A stretch of 64,000 nt of DNA, taken from assembly GCF_025698545.1 (NCBI RefSeq), contig NC_068571.1:50501733-50565732 (forward strand), given 5' to 3'. Position 1 is the stretch's first letter; the number at the start of each line of letters is the position of its first letter. The DNA comes from Gossypium raimondii (lineage: Eukaryota; Streptophyta; Magnoliopsida; Malvales; Malvaceae). The notes beneath the pieces are model-generated. The model was not told where the DNA came from, did no database searches, and saw only the letters and a list, made by a program, of their open reading frames with translations. A program made the translations under genes and the position numbers. This document shows, one piece after another, positions 52,514 to 63,769 of this stretch.

Positions 52514-53045
52514 GGTTTCCCAGAAAACAAGATGAAAAAGGAAGGGAGATGAAAGAGGAAGAGGGTTTTCAAAGAACAGGATGAAGATAAAAATTTACAA
52601 TATACCGATACGGTTTTCCGTTAAAATGATAACAGTAAGCAGGCGTACCTTCAAAGAAGCCGCTTCGTCCTCTTTCAAAGAGAGGACCATCAAAAGTCAC
52701 GCTTTTTTTTCTCTTCCAAAGCTCTCCATCAAAACCATCATTATGTTATTTTAATAATAGAAAATGATATTCCCAAAAGAGTAGCGGAAATATAATCAAT
52801 TAACACCGCAAAATGGAATATAATATATAATTGATAAAATCATAACCAAAAATAATAGTAAACATGATCACACACTTACTGTGCTTTTATCTCTTCGTCA
52901 ATGAAGAGTCAACAACAAGAAGTCTACATATAAAATCCCATATGGAATTTATTTTCAACTCAATGATCTGTAGGTGAAGAAGGTGTAGAAAGTTTCCAGA
53001 AAATGTAGAAAGGAGAGGAAAAACAAGTGTAAAGAGTGAATTGTT

Positions 53046-53135
53046 AAGCTGACAGAAGAGAAGTGAGCACACGGCGGGCAAAGGTATGGTCTTTCATACA
53101 ATCTGCCTGCGTGTGCTCACTCTCTTCTGTCAGAC
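53046..53135 (-). ncRNA. MIR156: MIR156 precursor hairpin, copy 2
   Basis: This is the same hairpin: mature miR156 at 53132-53113 (minus) and the passenger strand at plus 53048-53068. Loop and both arms are identical to copy 1 as far as I can read. Immediately upstream, copy 1 has CCTCTCC where this copy has CCTCC, outside the stem. Because the duplication ends 376 bp upstream and native sequence follows, this copy is the more likely one to keep the original promoter. Confidence 0.95.
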
Positions 53136-53511
53136 CTCCTTCCTCTCTAAATTACTCACTTTTTTCCCTGATCTTTACCATTATTAGCTTTAAAACAAAC
53201 TGCCTGCAAAACAAAGGAAAAAAGAACCCATTTGTAAACAAAAACGGAAATTATAGAAGCCCTTTAATTGGGAAAACTTAATAAAACCAGCCCCCCAACA
53301 TCACCACCACCTGCTACTGCTGCTGCTTTAAATGAGAAGATAGAGATCACTCCTTCCTTTGAGAGACTCAACAAACAGATCTGAGAGATCATGCTTCGAA
53401 TATGACAGTATGAATGAGAGAGAGTAGGTCAAAAGCTCTAGGGTTTTCTCTGCAATTATTCACCCAAACCCAAAGACCCCAAAAAGCATTCGCATTGTAT
53501 TTCATTCGATA

Positions 53512-55127
53512 ACCATCCCATCCAACCCCCCATCTCCCCCTGATTAATAAATGCAAACTTCTTTAGAAAAAAACAAATCTAGCCACTTTTTAAAAGTTAT
53601 CTTTTTATGAATTCATTAAAAAAAATTATATTTTATGCTTTATTTAGGCCTATTATTTTTTATGAATTATAAATTATCACGATTCGAATTCAGATCACAT
53701 GAGACTATAAATATCCTGATTATCAAGTTAGCATATAAGTTTTAAATCAACTCTTTTTTGAACATAGTGTGTGCATGTCTTGAAATTAATATATTTGGTT
53801 TTTCTAAATTTATTTTAAGTTTAAATATTTTATAAATTTTATATATTTTTGAAATCAATAGTTCTTTTAACCTTTTCTTATTGAATTTTTAATAGTCATA
53901 TAGATATTTATACCAATGATAAGTTAATTTACTTATTAGCAACAAAGTTTGAACTTAATGATTTTAAGTTGGAATTTTGTTTTATTTTAGTTATGTATAT
54001 TCTCATAATATATATTTTAATTTAAATCTCTTTATATTTATAATGCTTTCAATGTTTTTTTATGTTTATAAAAACAAAATGATAAAGTATATCTAATAGT
54101 TATCATTTTCCTTAATAAATAATATTTTTGCTAAAGTTCGAATTTGTATCAAACATAATGTATTTTATCATTATACGTTGAAGCAACAATTATAAAATAA
54201 ATTTTGTAACTTATAAATTAAATTGAATAAAATAAAATTATTTTATTTGCTAAAATAAATGATCTCTTTTCAAGAATCAAAACTACATTATTAAAAACAT
54301 TGGAAAAAGTTAGTGTTAAATTAATTGATTAAATTTCTTATAAATATATATTTTATATTATCCATTTAATAAAAATATTTTTATTCATTTATTTATTTGT
54401 TTTGGCTTGTCATAAGCCTGTTGTCTGCCTTTTTTCGAAGAAAGGACAGAATGATAGGTGGAGATAAGAACAAAATAGAGACTAGACACGTGGAAGGTAA
54501 TAAATGGAATATGATTATGGCTGTGATTTGGGCCATGGGATTAATCATCATAAGAGGGTCATTTTTGTCGGTGATGTGGTTTTGTTGGAAGTCAGTACAA
54601 AAGACATCTAATTAATATATATTTAATAATTAATTGTTTTGATAATTAAATTATAATTCAAAATATAATGACAGTTAATAGGGTAAATTGCACCTCTTGA
54701 CCATCAAGTTTTAGTTTGTTTTCGTTTGGGTCATCCAATTATAAAGATTTTAAATTCATCATTAAATTTATTTACATTCAATATTTTAGTCACTCTTATG
54801 TTGAATAATCATTAGCGGAAGGTCGATGTTACTTTTTTAATTGATTTAATAATAATTTTAGTTCGTAATATTTATACATTTTATTAATTTATTCATAATT
54901 TTTTTTAAAAATTAATAAATTTAAATCTCAACATTTGCATATTCTACCATTTTAATCATCCTTCACAGAGAATATAAAAATTATATAAATTGAAAATTTG
55001 AGAAATACCTTAAAATAAAAATTACAAAATATTTCCTTTTCTTAAATGGTTGCCCCCAAGACTCCCAACCTTTCCTCTAAGCTCGAAAGCTATGCCTGCC
55101 ATATAACTAAATATCAGATATGCTATA
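53512..55127. other. AT-rich intergenic region
   Basis: No gene. At about 54675-54960 'agggtaaattgcacctcttgacc', followed by 'tcatccaattataaagattttaa', resembles one arm of the GGGTAAAC fold-back MITEs. Confidence 0.4.
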
Positions 55128-55450
55128 AAAAGGGTAAAAGTATAAAGAAGAACTCTGTAATAAGATTTAGATTACATTTTTCTCTCTCTACTAAAAAATA
55201 GATAAATAAGTCATTATATGTTAAATTAAAAAGTAAACTGATCTTTCTATTAAAAATTTTATCGATTTATACTATTAAAAATTGATCTTCGTACGTCAAC
55301 AGGTACATATGACATGCCATATATCACTATCTGGTTATTCATCAATTATGTCAAGTTTTAACGATACAAATAGATGCAATTTTAAGAGAAAACATTAACT
55401 TACTCTTTAATCTAAAATATAAAATTAATTTTATCATTTTCTTTCGTTTT
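55128..55450. repeat. Dispersed repeat, copy 2 (relative at 35197-35460)
   Basis: It shares the ordered words described for 35197-35460, such as CTATTAAAAATTGATCTTCG, 'atcactatctggttattcatcaat' and 'acgatacaaatagatg'. Non-coding. Confidence 0.6.
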
Positions 55451-55641
55451 CAGTATGTATTTATTTAAAATCCTTTAATTCATACAAATTTCTAAGGGTT
55501 TTTACAATAATATTATAAAAAAATAAAAAATAACTAAAATGTTATAACTTTTTTTTATTTACCAAAAAATATATATTTTTTTTATTTACCAAAATATATA
55601 AAAAACAAAAAACCTGCAAAAAAAATCTGACCGATGTGACG

Positions 55642-55765
55642 GGGCACCTTGGTCACGCCAAAGCCATTGGCGGCACCAAAGGTGCCAAAACCATTGGCGG
55701 CACCAATGGTGCCAATGCCATTGGCGGCACCAATGGTGCCATACTGATTGGCGGCACTACTCGTA
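55642..55765. repeat. 27-bp palindromic subterminal repeats, left end
   Basis: About 3.5 units of a 27-bp motif containing CATTGGCGGCACCAATGGTG. Each unit has a self-complementary core GGCACC(A/T)..GGTGCC. The same motif occurs inverted at the right end (60170-60262). Arrays of this kind may be transposase-binding sites; that role is inference. Confidence 0.85.
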
Positions 55766-55996
55766 TTATATAATCCAGCTCTGTCCAGCTGAAGGGAGAA
55801 AAATCAAAAGAAAAAAAGAAGAAGAAGAAGAGGTGCTGCGGAAAAGAAGAGAAAAAGAGAGAAAAAGAAGGTATTTTTTTAAAAATAATTGATTATATTG
55901 TTGTTATTATTTTGTAAATTTTGTAATATTTTTTGTTTTAGTTTAGTTATTAAGATTAATAAAACTCAAAATAATAGTAATAGTAATAGTTAGTAT

Positions 55997-56018
55997 TATT
56001 ATTATTATTATTATTATT

Positions 56019-56072
<54 letters not shown>
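55997..56072. repeat. (TTA)n(TTG)n compound microsatellite
   Basis: About nine TTA/ATT units are followed by about sixteen GTT units without interruption, inside the MULE 5' region. Confidence 0.92.
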
Positions 56073-56436
56073 AGTATTAAGATGTTATTAATGTATTAAG
56101 ATGTAACTTAGTAATATTATTGTTAGCAAAAAACTAGTATTATTATTATGGTTACTTATTATTTTTATTTACCAAAATAAACTAGTTAGTAAAAACTAGT
56201 ATTATTATTATAGTTAGTTAGTTAGTTATTATTTTAGTAAAATTAATAATTTTATTGTGTATTATTTTGAGTATAAAATTATTAATATTATTAGTGTGTT
56301 AGTTATAAGGATTAGTGGTTAAACGGTTTTCATGTACAAAATTACATATTTAAACATTAAATTTTATTTAAGTAATTTAGTTGCCGTTCGAGAATTTTTA
56401 TGAGATTTTATTTTTTTGACAGATTATATATTGAAG

Positions 56437-58790
56437 ATGGATGCTAAGTTTCTTGCATGCGTTTATTTCGATGGAGTGATCTTGACAACAAGTGTTAGAT
56501 GTGTATTTGAATGTCGGCAACAAATAGCAATGAGATTTAATAGAAATGTATCGTTCGATGAAATGAAGGCAAGGATTAATGCAAAAATTCATAGACGTTG
56601 TGGGAGAAGGATATCAAAAATTTTCTACAAGTTTCCAGTTTCGACAAATCCGGTCAAATTCGTGAAAATGGAACTTGTAGACGACGAAGACGTGGAGACA
56701 ATGGTCGATCTGTACTGTGGGAATGGGAGTGAGAAGAACGCATCGATTCATTTTTTTGCTGAGTTAGTCGGTATGGAGCAAAATGAAGATGTTAATGCAT
56801 CTGATGAAGAAGACGGGGCTGAAGAACCGTGGATGGTTGCTCCAATATCATACGTTGATAGTGAATCAACTATGGGTGGGATCGGTATCGACCTGAATAT
56901 TACACCCGATATTGACATGGTTGGTAGTGAAGAAGAAGGTGGTGGCGATCATTGGGATGAAGAGGTCGATAGTGACGGTGATCCCGATGTGGACGATGTA
57001 CCTGATGATGTTGACGATGAAGATGTCAACAACGATGAATGTATTAACGCTTCTTCGGTTGGGGAGCAGATGCGGCGTATTTTGATACACAATAATCTTG
57101 GGCCACACATGTCGCTCATAGACCTCGACGCAAAGATATGTAGCCGAAGTTTCGAGTACTCGAAATAGTTCATTGTCACGGGCTGGCCGTAACATCTGAT
57201 GATGATGAGTTATTCCTAGGCCAGAGATTTAGCTGTAAAGAAGAGTGCGTATATGCCATTAAACGGTACAGCATGAAGATATCGATGGATTATAAAGTCT
57301 CTGTGTCTACTCCGACAATATATGTTGGAGAGTGTAGGAAGGCAGCGGAAGGCTGCAATTGGCGGGTACGAGCTGCATTCATTAGAAGTTCTCAGATGTG
57401 GGAGATACGAAAATTTGATGGTCCTCATACATGCACATCAACACGTATGACAAAAGATCATGGAAAATTTGATTAGAAAACTATTTGTACGTGTATCATG
57501 CCGATGGTGAAGGACATGTCGACCATTAAAGTTTCGATATTCATTGCGGAAATACAAGCACGATTGCAGTATCGAGTCTCATATCGGAAGGCATGGATAG
57601 CTAAACAGATGGCGATGGAATAACTGTATGGGGATTACGATTCGTCGTATAACGAGCTTCAATGTTGGATAGCTGCTATGCGGGAGTACGTACCGGGGAA
57701 TGTGATTGAGTTGCAGACAAGTCCATATTACGGCCCGGATGACCAGTTACAGCTGGCAAAAAGGATTTTCCATCGGATGTTCTAGACGTTCGATCCATGT
57801 GTACGGACATTTCCCCACTGCAAGCCACTTGTGCAGGTGGATGAGACCTGGCTGTATGAAAAATATACACAGATCCTACTTATTGCAGTTGCTCAAGACG
57901 GTAATAGAAACGTACTCCCGGTAGCATTTGCTATCATAGATAAAGATAACATGGAGTCTTGGGAATTCTTCCTCACAAATCTGCAGAGGTATGTTATTAG
58001 GAACGATAACATTTGCATCATCTCCGATAGAGGGAAGGGTTTAATTGCAGCTATTAGGCGTTCCGGTGTGCCGTGGAGATCCGTTTACTGCATTCGTCAC
58101 ATTGCGTCTAACTTCCATAAAGATTATAAGAATACAGACTGGAAGAGACAAGTCGTGGCAATGGGTAAATGATAACCTTATCTTTTCAATAAAAGTTGTA
58201 ATGTTTGATGTTATCGACTTACTAGAACTTATTTTTCGTTAATACGTATGCAGCGTACGAGTTAGAGCCACATATTTTCCGGGAAAGAATGATCCGACTT
58301 GAGAGTGATATGGAGGGGCAGACAAACACATCTTTCCGACAATGGCTGCGCACAATAGAGCCGTGGCAGTGGGCTCAAAGTTTTGACGAGGGCTTTCGTT
58401 ATGGCCACATGACCACAAACTTAGTCGAGGGGATCAACGCTGTCTTGTTGAAAACAAGTCATCTTCCGATTGCATTGGTATTTTCTGCTACTTTCTACAG
58501 GCTGGCTACTTTGATGCCAAGAATGGGTCAGCAGCAAGTGACAAGATTCAGGCGGGACATGTGTTTGTCAAACATGTAAGGGATGCAATGGTCGTAAACC
58601 GTCGGTTGACAAGGTCAATGAACGTAGAAATATATTCACGACGACTGGAAACGTTTTGAGTTACAGAGAACATCGGTCTTCGACCTAGGTCCTACGGAGT
58701 TGATCTCCGGAACAGACGGTGCGAGTGCAGGAAGTTCGAAACACTTCATTATCCCTGTGCGCATGTCGTGGCATCAGATATGTGTCTAAT
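56437..58790 (+). pseudogene. MULE transposase pseudogene (MuDR class)
   Basis: The first frame, 56437-57168, has the N-terminal domain MDAKFLACVYFDG and an acidic region, and stops at TAG 57166. In the same product order follow the MuDR DNA-binding region (ELFLGQRFSCKEECVYAIKR...CNWRVRAAF, about 57200-57476) and the MULE catalytic domain (VDETWLYEKY, then ISDRGKGL, about 57836-58163). An intron lies at about 58164-58250 (GTAAAT...TGCAG), then YELEPHIF..., and finally a SWIM zinc-finger remnant CECRKFETLHYPCAH near 58725-58770. Stops at 57166, 57474, 57620 and 57783 and a frameshift near 58540 break it. The C-terminus beyond the SWIM finger is missing. Not functional as it stands. Confidence 0.88.
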
Positions 58791-58799
58791 ATCACTTTG

Positions 58800-59700
58800 T
58801 ATTTTTCTCCGCATTTTATTCCTTTAAAAAATATCATAATTTCTAAATTTATAATTTTACATTATTTCAGTGCATAGTGTTTGAAATTTATTAATCTAGT
58901 GTGTTATTTAAATTAATTTTCTGTAAAAAATAGCTCTTATCCCTGCCCTTTGCTCGTATTATTTTCTCGATTTTATTACTTTAAATAAAAATATATTATT
59001 CTCGTATTTTATTATTTTACATTATTTCAAAGACATTTTTTATTAGTTGTATAACTTATTTCTGAATTTTTTAAAATTTACTAATACACTCTTACTTCGC
59101 CATTTGTTCGTATTTTTATTCCCTCAATCACTTTTTTTTGCGTGTTTTTTATATATATTGGTAAATAAAAATATATATTTTGGTAAATAAATAAAACTTA
59201 TAACATTTTGGTTATTTTTTATTTTTTAATATTTTTGTAAAATCTCATTATTCGTAAATAAAAAGTTTATAATATTTTCGTATTTTTTATTTTTTGTAAT
59301 ATTTTGGTAAAAACCCGAAATAAACCCTTTCCCTACCCTTTGGTCGTATTATTATTTTCCGATTTTGTTTACTTTCAAGAAAAATATATTATTTTTAGTA
59401 TTTTATTATTTTATATTATTTCAAGATATTTTGTTTCAATTATTTGTATAACTTATTTCGAATATTTTAAACAAATTTACTAATACACTCTTACTTGCCA
59501 TTTGTTCGTATTTTTTATCCGCATTTTATTATTTTTAAAAATATCGTAATTTTTTATTTTATAATTTTACATTGTTTCAATTTATTATGTTTGAAATTTA
59601 TTACATGTACATTTTTGCATTTTTATTTGCATTTTATTATTTTCGATAAATATAAAATTCCGTTTTTTCTTTTCGTATTTTATGTTTTCTTAAATATACT
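58800..59700. repeat. AT-rich internal MULE region with direct repeats and an internal end-like copy
   Basis: Segments at 58935-59130 and 59330-59520 repeat the same words in order (CCCTTTGCTCGTATTATTTT / CCCTTTGGTCGTATTATTAT; TACTAATACACTCTTACTT; CATTTGTTCGTATTTTT). Between them, 59150-59320 resembles the element's terminal sequence (GGTAAATAAATAAAACTTAT, CATTTTGGTTATTTTTTATT, ending 'gtaaaaacccg'). Confidence 0.65.
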
Positions 59701-60059
59701 TCTTTGTTATTTTACTTTTAATGCTATTTTCCTAAAATTTAAATTTCAAATTCTAAGTAAATTTCATAAAAAATCCCTATTCAACATACAATGTACATAC
59801 CATTATTTTTTCATTCTAAATATATTTCATAAAATATATATGCTAAACAAAATAATAAAATAACTATAATGTACATAACATAAATTTTAAACACACAAAT
59901 ATTACAAAAAATTTAAATTTATAAAAAAATTATCTTTTCTTTTCTTTTTTTTCCTTCCTTCCCTCTTCTTCTTTTTTTTCTCTTCTCCTTTCCTTTTCTT
60001 TCCTTCCTTCTTTCTTTTTTCTTCTCCTTTCATTTTCTTCTTCTTTCTTTCTTTTTTTT

Positions 60060-60090
60060 CTCTTCTCCTTCCCTTTTCTTCCATTCTTTT

Positions 60091-60122
<32 letters not shown>

Positions 60123-60130
60123 TATTTCCC
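60060..60130. repeat. (TTTC)n and CT-rich low-complexity tract
   Basis: About eight perfect CTTT units end near 60123 and are preceded by a 120-bp pyrimidine-rich stretch. The lysine- and glutamate-rich minus-strand ORF over this tract is an artefact of low complexity. Confidence 0.85.
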
Positions 60131-60401
60131 TCTCCTTCTGGTTCCCCCACCACCGACCCCCCTAATATATAGTGGTGCCGCCAATGGTATTGGCACCATT
60201 GGTGCCGCCAATGGCTTTGGCACCTTTGGTGCCGCCAATCCCATTGGCGTGACCAGTGTCCCGTCACATCGGTTAGATTTTTTTTGCAGGTTTTTTTATA
60301 TATTTTCGTAAACAAAAAAATTATATATTTTTTGGTAAATAAAAAAAGTTATAACATTTTGGTTATTTTTTATTTTTTTATAATATTATTGTAAAAAACC
60401 C

Positions 60402-62530
60402 AAAATAAATAAAGTTAATTTCACATTTCACTATTATATCTTTTGTGTTTCTATCTTTCATGTTTTTCATACATAGCAAAATTGTGACAAGTAAATATTA
60501 GTTCATTGATTGTCTAAATTTAGATTGGTGATAAGTGACACTGTAAGAGCGTTTACATTGCGAGAAAAATAACTTACTTCAGTGGATAATCTAAACAAGT
60601 TTGTAATCCCGTAAAAAAATCAAAGTGAGCATTTGATTTAATATTTAGAAGGATTATGATGTCGTCTACAATTCCAATTGAGAATATGACTAGTCTTCGC
60701 TATCGGAGCAGCTGACTCCACGGGTAGAGACATAAATGTATTCATTGGAAGAATGATACATTTGACTGGACCCAAGTTAAATTAATTTTGAATTTGTTTG
60801 TGAATTAATTCACTTGCGACGTTCATGGTGTGATTTACCTAAATCCTGAGTTAGTCATTGACCATACACATGTAACTTATGTGTTTTGATATAAGTGGAG
60901 GCTTATGCTCTAAAGATGATCGAGCTCATAGCCGGTATGTTGGGTACATGGCTTATGTATGACTTCACTTTACTAGTAACAATGGAATTCATAGCTCGAT
61001 TAAAAAGTTAACAATATCCTCTCATTGGCATTGTTTGGATTGATAAATGTGGAACGTGACCATAGGTTGCTTGTTCTCGAACAAGCAATTTATCACAATC
61101 ATTTGTTGACAGTGGTCATATGAATCATTAGAAGACACAATGGCGACAATGAGATAAAATATGATTGTATTGAGTGAACAGATTTAACTCAAAGGAATCA
61201 ATGATATTATACGAGGGTAACACACACATGACGAGGTCATTGGACAAAGAAGTTGGGTGAGTTGCTTTCGTAAATAGTATACAATAAGGAGTTTCCAATC
61301 ATGATACTTCTTATGAACAGATTCTATGATTAAGTAAATTGCGAATTATCAGAACGATGCTTTTGGACATAATTGCAATTATTAGAGCCTAATTGTATGT
61401 ATTCAATTGGTTTCTCCACTAGCTCAACAAAAGTTGAATCGGGTTGCATTTGAATCAAGAGAAAATTCTACTACTTTAGAAATAATTTAATTGAGTCGAT
61501 TTATCCAATGTTGAATTAAATTAGGCGGTAGTGAGAATTGTTTAACTAAAGAATTTGATTAAAGAATTTTCCTGAAAATTCAATTTTGCTCGAGTAAAAT
61601 TAAATTAATCAAATTGATTAAAATTAATATGATATTTTTGGAAATTAATTTTTAAGTTAGACAATTGACTCAATCGGTAATTAAGCCTCAGAACTCAAAA
61701 CCGAGATCGAGACCCAAAAATTGGTCTAAACAGGTCAGGCATGTGAAAATGGACCAACAGTCCAACTAGTGGAAGGATCGGACCAATCGGACTGTCACTA
61801 GTCCAGACCGAACTAGCTCGGGGTGCCATGAGGGTGTTGCACCTACAATGGCACCACCAGACACGACGGTGTTGGTGTTGGTGGTGGCGGTAACAATATT
61901 TCGATGGCCGGCGGGTGGTCCTTCGACAGTTGGGCAATGGAGGAATCACACTTCTACCAGAACTCTATTGGATAATTTGATTTCAAATTAATTATTTCAA
62001 AAATATTATTATTTTAATAGATTTAATATTTAATATAATTTATTACTTATTTCAATAGGATTTTATTAATTTAATATTAAAATAATTATCTTAATATTAA
62101 TTTAATATTAAAGTGATTAAGTTTAATCATAATTGAACTCTCTAAACTCTTCTTATATAAAGAGAGCCATGAGTCATTATTTTTTACACACTTGAATTTA
62201 AGAGAAAGTTATAGAGTGAAAATTCTCTAAAGAAATTATTTCAGAAGATTTTTAGAGATATTTTTCTTATCTAAAATTTGACACAGAAGTTTAAAGAAAT
62301 TACGAAATTGCCTCACCGGTAATTTTGTGTAAAATTTTCTTATTTGAAGCGAGCCCACAGTTGACAGACGTGAGCTTGAGGATAGCAAAGAAACTACTCA
62401 ACTGAAATATTTATCCTCGATGAGTCGAAAAGGTAAAATTTTGATTAAATGTTTATTACTTTAAATATCATAATTCTAATTTTTCCTCAAATCTATTTTT
62501 TACTGTGTTTTTCAAACCCATTCTTCCAAC
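60402..62530 (+). repeat. LTR-retrotransposon remnant, probably copia-type LTR sequence
   Basis: No coding region. A TATA-like TATATAAAG at 62154-62162 is followed by 'agagccatgagtc' and by sequence with an LTR U3/R/U5 feel. The GC-richer patch at 61690-61950 is embedded in AT-rich DNA. Without paired LTRs, a primer-binding site or pol the class is tentative. The GC-rich minus-strand ORF at 61695-61949 is not considered a gene. Confidence 0.4.
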
Positions 62531-62602
62531 ATTCCTAGCCATGAATAGCAGCAGAATGTGAAAAAAGTAAAAAAAAAGAAGCAAAAATAAAAACATTTCT
62601 CC

Positions 62603-62788
62603 TCAAAAGCCTTGAGCAAACAACCTCGAAACCAAGAAAGCAATGACTAAAATCCAAACAACAGTAGAACAACAAGTCAACAAGAAAAGTACCAAAGAAA
62701 ATTTCAAAAGTACAGCAGTAGAAATGGTTCCAAGGATAAGGAAGATGACAATATATAAGATTTCTTCCAAAATGGTAAATTTCTTCAT
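62603..62788 (-). CDS. Small hydrophobic ORF, 61 aa
   Basis: ATG at 62788 to TGA at 62603. It reads MKKFTILEEILYIVIFLILG and continues with a second hydrophobic stretch, giving two predicted membrane helices. No homologue comes to mind and there is no clear promoter. It could be a real small membrane protein or chance in T-rich sequence. Confidence 0.25.
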   Translation of the reverse strand: MKKFTILEEILYIVIFLILGTISTAVLLKFSLVLFLLTCCSTVVWILVIAFLVSRLFAQGF

Positions 62789-63769
62789 CTTTAGACTTTA
62801 ACAGCTACCAACTAGTGACACTTAGACATGTATCTCTCGAAAAATTGCCATTCATCATTGCTTTGACTCTTTTGGTGCAGTTGGTTCAACTTTGCATTTA
62901 ATACGAATATTCTAAAAGCTCCAAGGCAACCTTTCATCTTCAACAACGTGCTTAGCACACTTCCTAAGTCAGCCATCACCATGCCCCCGATTGATTAACT
63001 ACCTATGAAGTTCTTCTACAGAATGGTCTCAAGGCTGACAACTTTATAACCTGCCTTTTGACTAGAAGGACAATTGTTATATCCTATATGGCAATGACAT
63101 GTGGCACCACGAGAAGACACTTAAAAAATGCTCACAAGTGAGCCTTTGCTTGTTTAGAAATGATACAAAAATGTTTAGATGAATTTTGAAATTGATTTTT
63201 AATACTTGAGAATATGTGGAAATGATACGATGATGTTTAGGAATGATTTTAAGGTGTTTTTGGTCTATTTTTCGATCCCAGGAGCCAAGGGTCTAGAACC
63301 CAATGCCTTAGGTACTGATACCTAGGGTCCTAACAATGTTATTGCACTGTTTCGAGGAAAATGAGCCCTCCAAAGCTCATACATGATTCCGGACATCTCC
63401 AAACACTTTTAAATTGACTCAAAATGGTTTAAAGCTAATTTTAAAGCCTTCAAAAATGCTTTACATTACTTTTATGTTTTTATTTAGATTGTTCAAAGCT
63501 ATAATTTATAGTAAAATTTTACATACCACCACCTGAAAAACCGTAAACATTTGGTTACATTTTAAATGGATCCTAACATGTGTTCAGTGCCTCAAAATAA
63601 TTTCAATTTATATTTTATTCTTTCTTGAATGTTAGGAATTGTTTTAAAGAAATTTTATATGATTATCAAATGGTGTTTTATTTAAAAGAAAACTTTGATT
63701 TTAGTTTGAAAGTGCTTAGGTAGCACCTCTCATACGTATTGTACGTTAAGATAAGTGAAGGGTGTTACA
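62789..63769. repeat. Gypsy-type LTR remnant ending GGGTGTTACA
   Basis: The stretch ends 'cgttaagataagtgaagggtgttaca' at 63769, the usual 3' end of plant TGTAACACCC...GGGTGTTACA LTRs. The preceding words ('aggtagcacctctcatacg', 'ctggatcctaacatgtgttcagtgcc') fit. The left boundary and internal region are not identifiable. Confidence 0.45.

Larger units (their letters stand above)
51400..53511. repeat. 2.1-kb direct tandem duplication, copy 2
   Basis: It abuts copy 1 with no spacer; the junction reads CATTCGATA/TTATCAACTT. After the end of this copy the sequence continues ACCATCCCATCC, which differs from the copy 1 continuation and so defines the right breakpoint. This copy keeps the native sequence upstream (plus-strand right side) of the MIR156 hairpin. 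Confidence 0.93.
55496..60401 (+). mobile_element. Mutator-like element (MULE), 4.9 kb, decayed, with long inverted ends
   Basis: The ends are GGGTTTTTACAATAATATTA and its inverse, extending into terminal inverted repeats of about 260 bp (55496-55760 and 60140-60401). Each holds CCGATGTGACGGG and the palindromic GGCACCAATGGTGCC repeats. The interior encodes a broken MuDR-class transposase (56437-58790). The right third (58800-59700) is AT-rich and contains an internal copy of the end sequence at about 59150-59320. I found no convincing target duplication. Confidence 0.85.

Noticed and set aside
53063..53281. 72-codon plus-strand frame over the miR156 hairpin
   Set aside because: It is antisense to the MIR156 precursor and explained by it.
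59902..60315. Lys/Glu-rich 137-codon minus-strand frame
   Set aside because: Product of the CT-rich low-complexity tract and the MULE end repeats.
61695..61949. GC-rich 84-codon minus-strand frame
   Set aside because: Within LTR-like sequence; no domain and no supporting context.
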